Source of the DNA: CAZQSL01 sp964595945
GTDB lineage: Bacteria; UBP15; UBA6099; JAJRTR01
Direction of reading: 5' to 3'
Assembly: GCA_964595945.1 (NCBI GenBank)
Contig: CAZQSL010000051.1
Coordinates: 1-22,966 of the forward strand
DNA: 22,966 nucleotides
This document shows, one piece after another, positions 15,645 through 22,617 of the stretch. Below the pieces are notes generated by a model. The model worked only from the letters and a program-made list of their open reading frames with translations, made no database searches and was not told the origin of the DNA. The stretch's first letter is position 1; each line of letters begins with the position of its first letter. The translations under genes were made by a program, and so were the position numbers.

Positions 15645-15674
15645 TTGACAACTGCTCCGCCTCACTTTTATACT
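15645..15674 (+). promoter_or_regulatory. Promoter of the YtxH gene
   Basis: A perfect TTGACA (15645-15650) and TATACT (15669-15674, 5 of 6) are separated by 18 bases. Transcription would start near 15681. Confidence 0.65.
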
Positions 15675-15765
15675 TGACTTCACAAGAAAACGGCACTGAC
15701 GACACACATTATTATGGTAAACACAGAAGCGAAACGCTCTGTCAAAAAACTCGGGGGAGATGAAT

Positions 15766-16113
15766 ATGACGGAAGATTACAGCAAATGTGAATCAAAGAA
15801 AAGTATATGGCTCGGAGCACTCATCGGCTTCAGCGCCGGCGCGGTTGTAGGCGCGGTCACAGCCCTCCTGCTCGCACCCCAGTCAGGCGAGGAAACAAGA
15901 GACAAGATAAAGGAACGATTCAACGACATTTCCGACAAGGCCGGCGACATGGTCGACCGCTCCAGGGAAGTCTACGGCACGGCAAAATCCAAAGTCGCCT
16001 CGACCTATGGCGACGTAGCCGAAAAAACCACCGCCTACATCGGTCAGGCCAAAGAAAAAATCGCCTCTAAAATCCCCAGAAAAGGCGAAGAAACCAGCCC
16101 CGAAGAAGTTTGA
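15766..16113 (+). CDS. YtxH-family membrane-anchored protein
   Basis: A short protein (115 residues) with a single N-terminal membrane segment, IWLGALIGFSAGAVVGAVTALLLAP. This is followed by the family's typical QSGEETRDKI and a long charged helix with SDKAGDMVDRSREVYGTAKS and repeated Ala/Lys/Glu turns. This matches YtxH-domain (gas-vesicle-like, general stress) proteins, whose role is mostly uncharacterised. Two ATGs are available: 15760 touches GGGGGAG directly, while 15766 lies 6 bases from it, so 15766 is preferred. It is a single gene with its own strong promoter and terminator, as expected for an abundant or stress-induced protein. Confidence 0.85.
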   Translation: MTEDYSKCESKKSIWLGALIGFSAGAVVGAVTALLLAPQSGEETRDKIKERFNDISDKAGDMVDRSREVYGTAKSKVASTYGDVAEKTTAYIGQAKEKIASKIPRKGEETSPEEV

Positions 16114-16165
16114 TTTCTATAGAACAACTCGAATCCCGCAACTGAATCAGGGAAATTAACAAAGC

Positions 16166-16199
16166 AGCGCCGCCCATCTCCACAACAGGCGGCGCTTTT
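16166..16199 (+). terminator. Intrinsic terminator of the YtxH gene
   Basis: AGCGCCGCC (16166-16174) and GGCGGCGCT (16188-16196) form a 9-bp GC-rich stem followed by a short T-run on the plus strand. It lies between convergent genes and may also slow transcription from the other side. Confidence 0.78.
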
Positions 16200-16234
16200 C
16201 ATTTTGCGTGCCCTGCCAGACAACACAGGGGACG

Positions 16235-17464
16235 TCACTTATCCTTGAATTCCACAATGGTCGAATAAATATTGCTGCCGACGATCTGCCCGCCGATCCA
16301 GTTCCAGTCAAACCCGTCAATATCGGTACTGTAATTGAAAACGGCATACTTGTTCGGAGCTACCTGCACCACTCCGGCATAAGCCGTATCACCCCTTGTC
16401 CCCTCGAAATCAAACAGCGGCTCAAGCAGCAGCTTCTCCTTGTTGACCCTGTAGAGCGCCGTCCGCTTCCTCGTCAGCGAATACCTCACGAGATACCACT
16501 TCGACCGCAATGACGCCGGCAAAAGCTTTGACTCACGATTGAACGGCCCGGCCACATTGCGCCGCGCCACAACATAAAACTCATCGCCATGCCTGAACAT
16601 CAGCGACGAATCATATTTGTAATTCGTAAACTCACACTTCCACTTGATTATATGCTCCTTGTCCGCGCGGCACACCTTGCCTCCGAACATCTCAAATCTG
16701 ACCGTCGAATACAGATTCCCTTCGCTGTCAAACTCGAATTCACCCTCTTCGGCCGAATAATCGGTCATAATATCCGTATCATCGACCAGCCGGTAATTGT
16801 ACCCGTCATCAGACTCAAGCATCTGCAAATGACTCGGCTCGGACTGATTGGTATACAGCCCAGACCCGAAATAAACACTCATGTATGCCTTGCCTTCATG
16901 CTCCTTCGCGCGCCAGATGACATAGCCCGGCTTGTATATGGTCTTCGGTTCCGTCCATTTCCGGTCACCCAGAAATTCCGTCACATACATGCTCTGAGGC
17001 TCGAACTTTACAGGATTTGTCCCGCCCTTGAAAAAATACAGGAACAGCTTATCCCTGAAGACCAGAAACCGGCACTCCCTGAGATCGGCGCCCATTTCCC
17101 ACTTGCCCTCACTTCTCCATCTCTTGAGATCAGACGAACTGACCACATACAAAATGGTTTCCGTGGAAGCAAAATGTGACGGGGCGCTCCTGAACGACAA
17201 ATAATACCTGTCACCGTACTTGATCACATCGAGATTGTTGTTCGACCGGTTGATCCTTAGCTCTTTGGGCAGCCCCTCTCCAGGCACCACCTTTTCAAGC
17301 TTCGAATAACTGATCCCTTTCGCCTGATCGGGATAAAAATCCTGCTTCTCCTCGACAAACTGCAGATACCCGAGCATAAATACGATGAAGCACAGTATCG
17401 CTGCCACTGCCGTGCCGAAAAACTTCAATACCCTCATATAAAGCGGCTGTTTCTTCTTTGCCAT
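16235..17464 (-). CDS. Membrane-anchored beta-propeller, sialidase/GH43-like fold
   Basis: The 409-residue product has an N-terminal anchor (FFGTAVAAILCFIVFMLGYL, about residues 15-35) with no cleavage site, so the bulk should face the periplasm. The rest repeats four-stranded-blade phrases: LDVIKYGDRYYLSFR, SSSDLKRWRSEG (an Asp-box-like turn), RFLVFRDKLFLYFF, GKAYMSVYFGSG, LYSTVRFEMFG and EFYVVARRNVAG. This style is seen in sialidase and GH43-like five- or six-bladed propellers. Whether catalytic residues are kept cannot be judged by eye, so a sugar-binding or hydrolytic role is only possible. I start at ATG 17464, where GGAG sits 8 bases upstream. The ATG at 17482 lacks an RBS and adds six residues. 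It is divergent from rdgB. Confidence 0.65.
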   Translation of the reverse strand: MAKKKQPLYMRVLKFFGTAVAAILCFIVFMLGYLQFVEEKQDFYPDQAKGISYSKLEKVVPGEGLPKELRINRSNNNLDVIKYGDRYYLSFRSAPSHFASTETILYVVSSSDLKRWRSEGKWEMGADLRECRFLVFRDKLFLYFFKGGTNPVKFEPQSMYVTEFLGDRKWTEPKTIYKPGYVIWRAKEHEGKAYMSVYFGSGLYTNQSEPSHLQMLESDDGYNYRLVDDTDIMTDYSAEEGEFEFDSEGNLYSTVRFEMFGGKVCRADKEHIIKWKCEFTNYKYDSSLMFRHGDEFYVVARRNVAGPFNRESKLLPASLRSKWYLVRYSLTRKRTALYRVNKEKLLLEPLFDFEGTRGDTAYAGVVQVAPNKYAVFNYSTDIDGFDWNWIGGQIVGSNIYSTIVEFKDK

Positions 17465-17507
17465 GTCATCATCTCCGGCCATGTCGAATTATGTCCCAAT
17501 CTCCCCG

Positions 17508-17537
17508 ATACTATCATTTATTTGTAATACCTGTCAA
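17508..17537 (-). promoter_or_regulatory. Promoter of the propeller gene
   Basis: On the minus strand a perfect TTGACA (17537-17532) and TAGTAT (17513-17508) are separated by 18 bases, with transcription from about 17500. The same TAGTAT hexamer and spacer recur at 21075-21104. Confidence 0.55.
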
Positions 17538-17579
17538 TTCCCACAATTTGACCGACACTACCGTATTCCATCCGCTCCA

Positions 17580-17607
17580 TTAACATCCTGAACGATTTCA
17601 ATATAAT
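17580..17607 (+). promoter_or_regulatory. Promoter of rdgB
   Basis: TTAACA (17580-17585, 5 of 6) and a perfect TATAAT (17602-17607) are separated by 16 bases. The 5' UTR would be about 27 bases. Confidence 0.55.
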
Positions 17608-17641
17608 TACATCCACAAACCGTGAAAGGCAACAGCCACCG

Positions 17642-18247
17642 ATGACAAAACCCATCATCCTCGCATCATTCAACAGCGGAAAAGCCCGTGAAATGTCCCG
17701 GATACTTGCTCCTGTCGAAGTCAAGTCCCTGCGGGACCTCGGCATTGAAATCGATCTCGACAGCGTCGAAACCGGAAACACTTATGAGGAAAACGCCGTG
17801 TCGAAGGTGAAAACCGTTTCTGCCCTATCGATTTCCGGCGACTACATGATGATCATTGCTGATGACTCTGGGCTCGAAGTCGACGCGCTCGATGGACGCC
17901 CCGGGATACACTCTGCCCGCTATGGCGGCGGTTTATCTGATGGAGACAAGTGCAAGCTGCTCCTGCACGAACTCGACGAGATGGCGGACATGGCCCGGAC
18001 CGCCCGTTTTGTGTGTGTCATCGCTGCGCTACGTCCCGATGGTGAAATGACCATTATCAGGGAGTCCTGCGAGGGGGTCATTACCGGCTCTCCGGAAGGA
18101 GACTCCGGCTTTGGCTACGACCCGGTTTTCTTTTTCCCTCCGTCGGGTAAGACGATGGCCCAAATGGACATGTCCGAAAAAAATATGGTCAGCCACCGCG
18201 GCAAGGCTCTTGCAACCCTGAAGAAACTGATTTCGGACACGATCTGA
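17642..18247 (+). CDS. rdgB: Non-canonical purine NTP pyrophosphatase (dITP/XTP pyrophosphatase)
   Basis: The 201-residue protein of the HAM1/RdgB family hydrolyses dITP, ITP and XTP to the monophosphates, keeping deaminated purines out of DNA and RNA. The family's landmarks are all present: ILASFNSGKAREM at the N-terminus, ADDSGLEVDALDGRPGIHSA with the metal-binding acids, FGYDPVFF, and SHRGKAL near the C-terminus. Length is normal. The ATG at 17642 has only a weak AAAGG about 12 bases upstream, but conserved sequence starts immediately after it. It is divergent from the propeller gene. A possible small membrane protein follows. Confidence 0.95.
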   Translation: MTKPIILASFNSGKAREMSRILAPVEVKSLRDLGIEIDLDSVETGNTYEENAVSKVKTVSALSISGDYMMIIADDSGLEVDALDGRPGIHSARYGGGLSDGDKCKLLLHELDEMADMARTARFVCVIAALRPDGEMTIIRESCEGVITGSPEGDSGFGYDPVFFFPPSGKTMAQMDMSEKNMVSHRGKALATLKKLISDTI

Positions 18248-18288
18248 CATTATACCTTGTGTTCTTTCATCTCCGTATTTTTTTGCCC

Positions 18289-18513
18289 ATGACTAAATGG
18301 ACACGGCACTGCGCCTTGTGTCATGTGTATATGATTCGGCTAAGTGATTCCTGTGGATTTCAATTTCCTTTAAAAAGTCAAAACGATCGGAGGAAATGCC
18401 CGGGCTGTCAGCATGTGCGGAAAAGTCGTTTCGGTATGCCGTCAGTAATATTTGCCGGAGCTATCGCTGTCATAGGTTATCATCTGTATAACTTTAATAA
18501 GATTATGTTGTAA
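18289..18513 (+). CDS. Possible small zinc-ribbon membrane protein
   Basis: A 74-codon frame 41 bases after rdgB encodes two CxxC pairs (HCALCH and KCPGCQ) followed by a hydrophobic segment, MPSVIFAGAIAVIGYHLYNF. This arrangement of a zinc ribbon plus one C-terminal membrane helix is plausible. No good ribosome binding site is seen at ATG 18289 or at an in-frame GTG at 18259, and codon use is less C-biased than the neighbours. I cannot name a family. It could be a real small gene co-transcribed with rdgB or a chance frame. Confidence 0.35.
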   Translation: MTKWTRHCALCHVYMIRLSDSCGFQFPLKSQNDRRKCPGCQHVRKSRFGMPSVIFAGAIAVIGYHLYNFNKIML

Positions 18514-18724
18514 ATAGTTGTACGGTTGAAATGCGCAATCACCTGGAAAAGATGACATCAATGATGTGCTGAATACGTGCGTCAGTTGCGCTGGTGCGTT
18601 CACGCATGGCCAACCATGTCGAATATACCTCGAAAAGACCTTTCAGAGAGGCTGATGCAAGGGACTGCAACACGTGGATTAGTACCGTGGAAAAGATGTG
18701 GATGAGCATGTGCACAAATGAAAC

Positions 18725-18753
18725 GGGCGCCAATGCTTCGAGCATTGGCGCCC
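18725..18753 (-). terminator. Terminator hairpin of the PIG-L/LmbE gene
   Basis: GGGCGCCAATGCT (18725-18737) and AGCATTGGCGCCC (18741-18753) form a perfect 13-bp stem with a 3-base loop. Read on the minus strand it is followed by GTTTCATTTG, a weak T-run. It is 54 bases past the stop of the deacetylase gene. The region 18514-18724 before it shows no gene. Confidence 0.65.
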
Positions 18754-18806
18754 TGAGAAATAAAGCTTGAAACAAATGGACACGGAAAGAATGTGATTGA
18801 AATGGT

Positions 18807-19535
18807 TCAGCTCGCGACGTAGTCCCTTAGTCCTTCGAATCCGTCGAGGGCGATGTGTTTGAGGGTTTCGCAGATACGTCCGGTCTGTGGATCGCGGGCT
18901 GATATTTCTCGCAGGAGATGGAGTCCCTGGTGACGATCGGCTACGAGCGGGCCGAACTGTGAGTCATGGCAGGCGAGCGCGTCCAATTTGCGTTCGATGT
19001 AGTTTTCGGTGTCCACGACGATGTTGGGGTAATTGGTTTTGAAGAGCAGGAGGTCACTGATGTGCCAGGGTTCGAGGCCTTCGTCGAGGAGATCAGGGTA
19101 TGGGAGGCGAAGGTCCGCGCCGCCCCGGGCATAGATGGCTTCGAAGCCGGCTGCCGTGTGATCGGGGTGAATTTCGTGACGGACCCAGGGATCGAAGGTC
19201 ATGAGTATGTGTGGTTTGTGGATGCGGTACTGGCGGGCGAGAGATTTTCTGAGATGATCGCCGGTGCGGAGAGTGAGGTCACGGTTGTCGAGGAATATGG
19301 TAGCGGTGACGCCGAGGACTTTGTTTGCGGCGAGTTGTTCTGCCTGACGGATGGCGGCAAGTTTTTCGGTAGTCATTTGGGGATCGCTGGTGCCGACAGC
19401 GCCATCGGTGCAGATCAGGTATTTTATTTCGGCGCCTTCGCCCGCCCATTTTGCGACGATGCCGCCGCAGTAGTAGTCGGCGTCGTCGGGGTGTGCCATA
19501 ACGACAAGTATGCGTTTGTCTTTGACTTGTATCAT
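18807..19535 (-). CDS. PIG-L/LmbE family zinc-dependent deacetylase
   Basis: The 242-residue protein has the zinc-site motif AHPDD (H15, D17, D18) near the N-terminus and the third ligand in HPDH (H123 to H126), both typical of the PIG-L family. These enzymes remove acetyl groups from N-acetylglucosamine-type sugars, for example in BshB and MshB or in antibiotic maturation. The surrounding FDPWVRHEIHPDHTAAG and LPYPDLLDEGLEPWHISDLL are also family-like. The ATG has GGAGG 6 bases upstream. It could be a bacillithiol-type GlcNAc-malate deacetylase, but no BshA or BshC gene is nearby, so the substrate stays open. It is divergent from the glyoxalase-fold gene. Confidence 0.9.
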   Translation of the reverse strand: MIQVKDKRILVVMAHPDDADYYCGGIVAKWAGEGAEIKYLICTDGAVGTSDPQMTTEKLAAIRQAEQLAANKVLGVTATIFLDNRDLTLRTGDHLRKSLARQYRIHKPHILMTFDPWVRHEIHPDHTAAGFEAIYARGGADLRLPYPDLLDEGLEPWHISDLLLFKTNYPNIVVDTENYIERKLDALACHDSQFGPLVADRHQGLHLLREISARDPQTGRICETLKHIALDGFEGLRDYVAS

Positions 19536-19581
19536 CTGGTGCCTCCGGGGAGTGAAGCGTTTTGTGTCGTTTGGGGTGATG

Positions 19582-19604
19582 ATACCACATTTCTGGTGTG
19601 GTAT
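19582..19604. promoter_or_regulatory. Inverted repeat, candidate operator
   Basis: ATACCACA (19582-19589) and TGTGGTAT (19597-19604) are perfect 8-bp inverted halves around 7 bases. The left half overlaps a -10-like TATCAT read on the minus strand (19583-19578), upstream of the deacetylase gene. A dimeric repressor could bind here, but no regulator gene is adjacent. Confidence 0.4.
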
Positions 19605-19639
19605 GGGTAAATATCCGGGAAGGATTTTTTTGCGAAGGT

Positions 19640-19668
19640 ATGACGGGGAGCGGTGTGCCGGGTATAAT
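19640..19668 (+). promoter_or_regulatory. Promoter of the glyoxalase-fold gene
   Basis: ATGACG (19640-19645, 4 of 6) and a perfect TATAAT (19663-19668) are separated by 17 bases. Transcription would start near 19675. Confidence 0.45.
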
Positions 19669-19733
19669 TTTTTGCACTGTCAGGACCGGTAAATTTGTGT
19701 GTATGCCGGAATCAATGTTAGGGGTGTGTCCTT

Positions 19734-20294
19734 ATGGTAAGATCGCTTGCGCAGGTGGGTATTACATGTGTGGATATCGAGAAATCGCTTAAGTTTTACA
19801 ATGAGATTCTGGGGTTGCCGCTGCTTGAGGCAATGGATGTGCCGGAGGATCAGTGCCGGGATATTTATGGTATCAAGGATGGGACGAAGGTTACGCTTTT
19901 TCTGCTCAGGACAGGTAATGGCGGATTTGTGGAGCTGTTCAGGTTTTCACCGAATGGCGGAGGACATCAGGATGTGGTGTGGAACAGGCCGGGTATCACA
20001 CATCTTGCGCTCGATGTGAAAAATTTGCCTGTGGTGATGAAGAGGCTTCAGGCGGCCGGGATCAAATTCGTGTGTCCCGTGAAGAACAATGTTGGGACTG
20101 ATTTTGTATTCACTCGCGATCCTGATGGCAATCTGGTGGAGCTTATAGATATGAAGGGATTGTATTGGCCGGCAAGGCTGCTTGGCGGCGTGATAGCCAA
20201 TATGAATACTAAAAACGGGAAATACAAGGACCTTTACAGACAGATCAGGGAAGATTACGCGTTTCCGCCAGGCAAGGCGCCGGTAAAAAAATAG
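19734..20294 (+). CDS. VOC-superfamily protein (glyoxalase I/methylmalonyl-CoA epimerase-like)
   Basis: The 186-residue protein carries two glyoxalase-type beta-alpha-beta-beta-beta repeats: QVGITCVDIEKSLKFYNEIL at the start and GITHLALDVKNLPVVMKRLQ in the second half. The likely metal ligands are Q7, E67 (GGFVELF), H90 (ITHLAL) and E136 (DPDGNLVELI). The Gln/Glu/His/Glu set is that of human glyoxalase I, so lactoylglutathione-lyase-like or epimerase chemistry is possible but not decided. After the fold ends near residue 140 there is an extra tail of about 45 residues, rich in Lys, Arg and aromatics, that I do not recognise. The ATG has AGGGGTG 8 bases upstream. The coding strand is G-rich (19921-19980 has 23 G, 9 C), opposite to most genes here. 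Confidence 0.85.
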   Translation: MVRSLAQVGITCVDIEKSLKFYNEILGLPLLEAMDVPEDQCRDIYGIKDGTKVTLFLLRTGNGGFVELFRFSPNGGGHQDVVWNRPGITHLALDVKNLPVVMKRLQAAGIKFVCPVKNNVGTDFVFTRDPDGNLVELIDMKGLYWPARLLGGVIANMNTKNGKYKDLYRQIREDYAFPPGKAPVKK

Positions 20295-20324
20295 GGTGCT
20301 GGCAGAGGCGTGTATAAAACGCTC

Positions 20325-21035
20325 TCAGACAGGCCATTTGCGGGCATAGGCGCGCGGACGGTAGCGACGGAATAGATCGAGTACTCTGTCCTGCAGATCA
20401 TTGGCCGAGCGTTTTAGGGCGTCGCTGCCGCCGTCGAGTATTTCGGGCGGCACCGTGAATGGCTCTCCGAACGCAATCCTGATCGTGGTCGGCAGCACCA
20501 CGGGCAACACTTTGAGGTGGGAGATCGGCTCGCCGTCATTTTCCTGAGCGGAAAAAATGGGGCTTGACTCCTCGACACCGGCGATACCGACCGGAATGAC
20601 TGGCACACCGGCCATGGCAGCAAGTCTTATGCAGCCCGGAAAAAACGGTCTGAGGCGGTACCAATGCGCTATGGCGTTGTTGTTGCCCTCGGGGAAAAAT
20701 CCCACCGCGCCGCCATTTCCCAGCACATCACGCGCTATTTGCTCATAGGGAAATCCGGTGGACGGGTGATAGAGTATCCCACCGAATTTTTCGACCATTT
20801 TATCCCACCCGGGATACTCGTCGGGGTAGCTCCACGAAACCCATTTCACCTCGCGGCCGTCCAGTGCGCAGTTTATCGCCATCGCGTCCCATCCGAACCA
20901 GCTCGGGTGATTGGCCGCCAGCACAAACGGCTGCCCTTCGGCAGGCACATGTTCGATCCCTTCGACTTTCATCCTGTGGTAATACTTCATCACCGGCTTA
21001 AGCACGCGTATCGCCTTGTCGTAAAAACTGCTCAT
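20325..21035 (-). CDS. PlsC-type lysophospholipid/glycerol acyltransferase
   Basis: A 236-residue acyltransferase with the glycerolipid acyltransferase fold. The catalytic block is LAANHPSWFGWDAM (H43, D50), the glycerol-phosphate-binding block GFFPEGNNN (113-120), and later VPVIPVGIAG. The usual motif is H-x4-D; here the first Asp is seven residues after the His. There is no signal peptide and no strong membrane helix, so it is probably a peripheral membrane enzyme. The ATG has GGAGG 4 bases upstream. It likely transfers an acyl chain to a lysophospholipid or another lipid alcohol. It is convergent with the glyoxalase-fold gene (30 bases apart) and divergent from the LolA-like gene. Confidence 0.88.
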   Translation of the reverse strand: MSSFYDKAIRVLKPVMKYYHRMKVEGIEHVPAEGQPFVLAANHPSWFGWDAMAINCALDGREVKWVSWSYPDEYPGWDKMVEKFGGILYHPSTGFPYEQIARDVLGNGGAVGFFPEGNNNAIAHWYRLRPFFPGCIRLAAMAGVPVIPVGIAGVEESSPIFSAQENDGEPISHLKVLPVVLPTTIRIAFGEPFTVPPEILDGGSDALKRSANDLQDRVLDLFRRYRPRAYARKWPV

Positions 21036-21074
21036 ATTGCCTCCGTTCTCTCCATACAGGACTGCCTGTCACCA

Positions 21075-21104
21075 ATACTACCATCGCTCGCCGTCTATGG
21101 TCAA
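21075..21104 (-). promoter_or_regulatory. Promoter of the acyltransferase gene
   Basis: On the minus strand TTGACC (21104-21099) and TAGTAT (21080-21075) are separated by 18 bases, the same layout as the promoter of the propeller gene. Confidence 0.5.
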
Positions 21105-21217
21105 TCGCCGGAATGGAGAACTTACGCATGATTTGTTTCGCCATAAGCAACCAATCCCGGAATACAGCGGCCTGCAGACAGTATCCCGAAAGAAAAATAA
21201 AATGTTGGCGATATCCC

Positions 21218-21248
21218 TTGACGCATGGATTTTTTTTTGTGATATAAT
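21218..21248 (+). promoter_or_regulatory. Extended -10 promoter of the LolA-like gene
   Basis: TTGACG (21218-21223) is followed after 19 bases by a perfect TATAAT (21243-21248), which is preceded by TGA to give an extended -10 (TGnTATAAT). The extended -10 would compensate for the long spacer. Confidence 0.6.
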
Positions 21249-21321
21249 TCTGCTTCCACAGGATGCAACATACATCCCCCCGGGACGCATCCGTCACACA
21301 AGACACAGAAAGGAACCCGCA

Positions 21322-22332
21322 ATGAAAAGGACACTCCAAAGCATCCTCATGGCCGCGATGATCGTGACGATCACATGCGCCGCCGCCGCACATTCTCAGG
21401 CTGCCGTAGCGGTCAAACCCGAATGGCAGAAAAAACCTGCAACATTCTGGACCGCCGTAAAAGCCAACTGGGACAAGAACGTAAAAACCTACTCCACCTC
21501 CATCTTCTCATGGGGCTACAGCACACAGACATTCATCAAATACGAAAACAAACAGTTCCCCCTCAAAGCCGGAGAAAAACCCCGCAAGGAAAACTGGTCA
21601 TATCGCATCTACGACACGAAATTCCGCAAACCCAACTGGGTATGGTTCCAGTACAGCAAATCGCTCAATGAAAACATGACAGACGGCACCATCATCAACA
21701 AGGCAGTCGGCATGGTCCTTCGCTACACGGGCGGCACCACCTTCACCTACGGCTACAAGGACACCACATCCGCCTACATCAAATTCCCCTACATCTCCAA
21801 CGAAAAATTCGCCACATTCCCCGTCTCCCTCGCAGACAAAGCCGTCATGAAACTCCTCATGATCGCCTCACGCAAAGAAATCTACAAACGCCCCCTCTCC
21901 GAACTCCGCGACTCACGCGGCTACTCCATCGACGGCCTCATCATCAGCAACACCATGGCAAAATTCGACAGATACTTCAACAAAGCCGACAAAGACATCA
22001 AAGTCACCATCTCCACCGCTCCGAGACTCGGCGAAAAAGACTACACCCTCAACGAAAAAACCGGCTGGGCCACCATCAAACCCGCCTCTCTCAAAAAAAC
22101 ACCCGAACTCATCAAACTCACCCTCACCGACAAAAACGCCAGCCGCTGCCGTGGCGTGACCAAGATCGAACTCTTCGTCGACCCGGCCAACATGATGTTC
22201 GCCGGCCTGCACGAATACGAAGGCAACAAATTCGTATCCACCATGATGTTCTCGGACATGCAACTCAACATCGACGTGCCCGAATCGGAATTCGAAAACT
22301 TCTTCAAAGGCAGGACGATCGGCGACAAATAA
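21322..22332 (+). CDS. Exported LolA/DUF1571-like protein
   Basis: The 336-residue protein has a Sec signal peptide (MKRTLQSILMAAMIVTITCA, cut near residues 25-28). Long beta-strand stretches follow: TFIKYENKQFPL, NWSYRIYDTKFRKPNWVWFQ, MVLRYTGGTTFTYGY. The C-terminal part (IELFVDPANMMFAGLHEYEG, then STMMFSDMQLNIDVPESEFE) has the ending typical of LolA-like and DUF1571 proteins, where a half-barrel binds lipid or lipoprotein. The likely location is the periplasm. ATG 21322 has AAAGGA 7 bases upstream; an upstream in-frame extension has no signal and is ignored. A terminator follows, then a lipoprotein gene on the same strand. A role in lipoprotein or lipid handling is inferred from fold resemblance only. 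Confidence 0.65.
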   Translation: MKRTLQSILMAAMIVTITCAAAAHSQAAVAVKPEWQKKPATFWTAVKANWDKNVKTYSTSIFSWGYSTQTFIKYENKQFPLKAGEKPRKENWSYRIYDTKFRKPNWVWFQYSKSLNENMTDGTIINKAVGMVLRYTGGTTFTYGYKDTTSAYIKFPYISNEKFATFPVSLADKAVMKLLMIASRKEIYKRPLSELRDSRGYSIDGLIISNTMAKFDRYFNKADKDIKVTISTAPRLGEKDYTLNEKTGWATIKPASLKKTPELIKLTLTDKNASRCRGVTKIELFVDPANMMFAGLHEYEGNKFVSTMMFSDMQLNIDVPESEFENFFKGRTIGDK

Positions 22333-22363
22333 CACCACTGTCAGGCACCCGTCACGATATACC

Positions 22364-22402
22364 AATGAGCCTCACGCACAGCACGCGTGAGGCTCATTTT
22401 CT
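22364..22402 (+). terminator. Intrinsic terminator of the LolA-like gene
   Basis: AATGAGCCTCACGC (22364-22377) and GCGTGAGGCTCATT (22385-22398) form a perfect 14-bp stem with a 7-base loop. The stem ends in a T-run (22397-22400), 31 bases past the stop codon. Confidence 0.88.
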
Positions 22403-22566
22403 ATCACCCCGTCCAATCCACCGGCGTGCCAAGCCACACCCGCTCTTCATCTCCTCTTGCACCACGTCTACCCCGATTGCTATTGCAAAATTCGGGATAA
22501 CTTCACCGCAACATCGAACATACCGGATTTTTTTGTTCAAAACAATTCCAAAAAAACACGAATATC

Positions 22567-22575
22567 TGATAAAAT
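22567..22575 (+). promoter_or_regulatory. Extended -10 element for the last gene
   Basis: TGATAAAAT is a TGn extended -10 with 5 of 6 consensus bases, 43 bases before the ATG at 22618. No convincing -35 is seen. Confidence 0.4.
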
Positions 22576-22617
22576 AGCTTCCGCGGTACAAACATCTACA
22601 TATTAACGGGACACTCA

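Larger units (their letters stand above)
15465..15765. other. Divergent intergenic promoter region
   Basis: A 90-codon frame here has no RBS and no recognisable product and is not called. The region contains a promoter for each flanking transcript, with predicted start sites about 120 bases apart. Confidence 0.55.

Noticed and set aside
15491..15763. 90-codon plus-strand frame upstream of the YtxH gene
   Set aside because: Lies across two predicted promoters, with no RBS and no motif.
18539..18775. 78-codon minus-strand frame after the deacetylase gene
   Set aside because: Its start overlaps the perfect terminator palindrome at 18725-18753 and it has no RBS.
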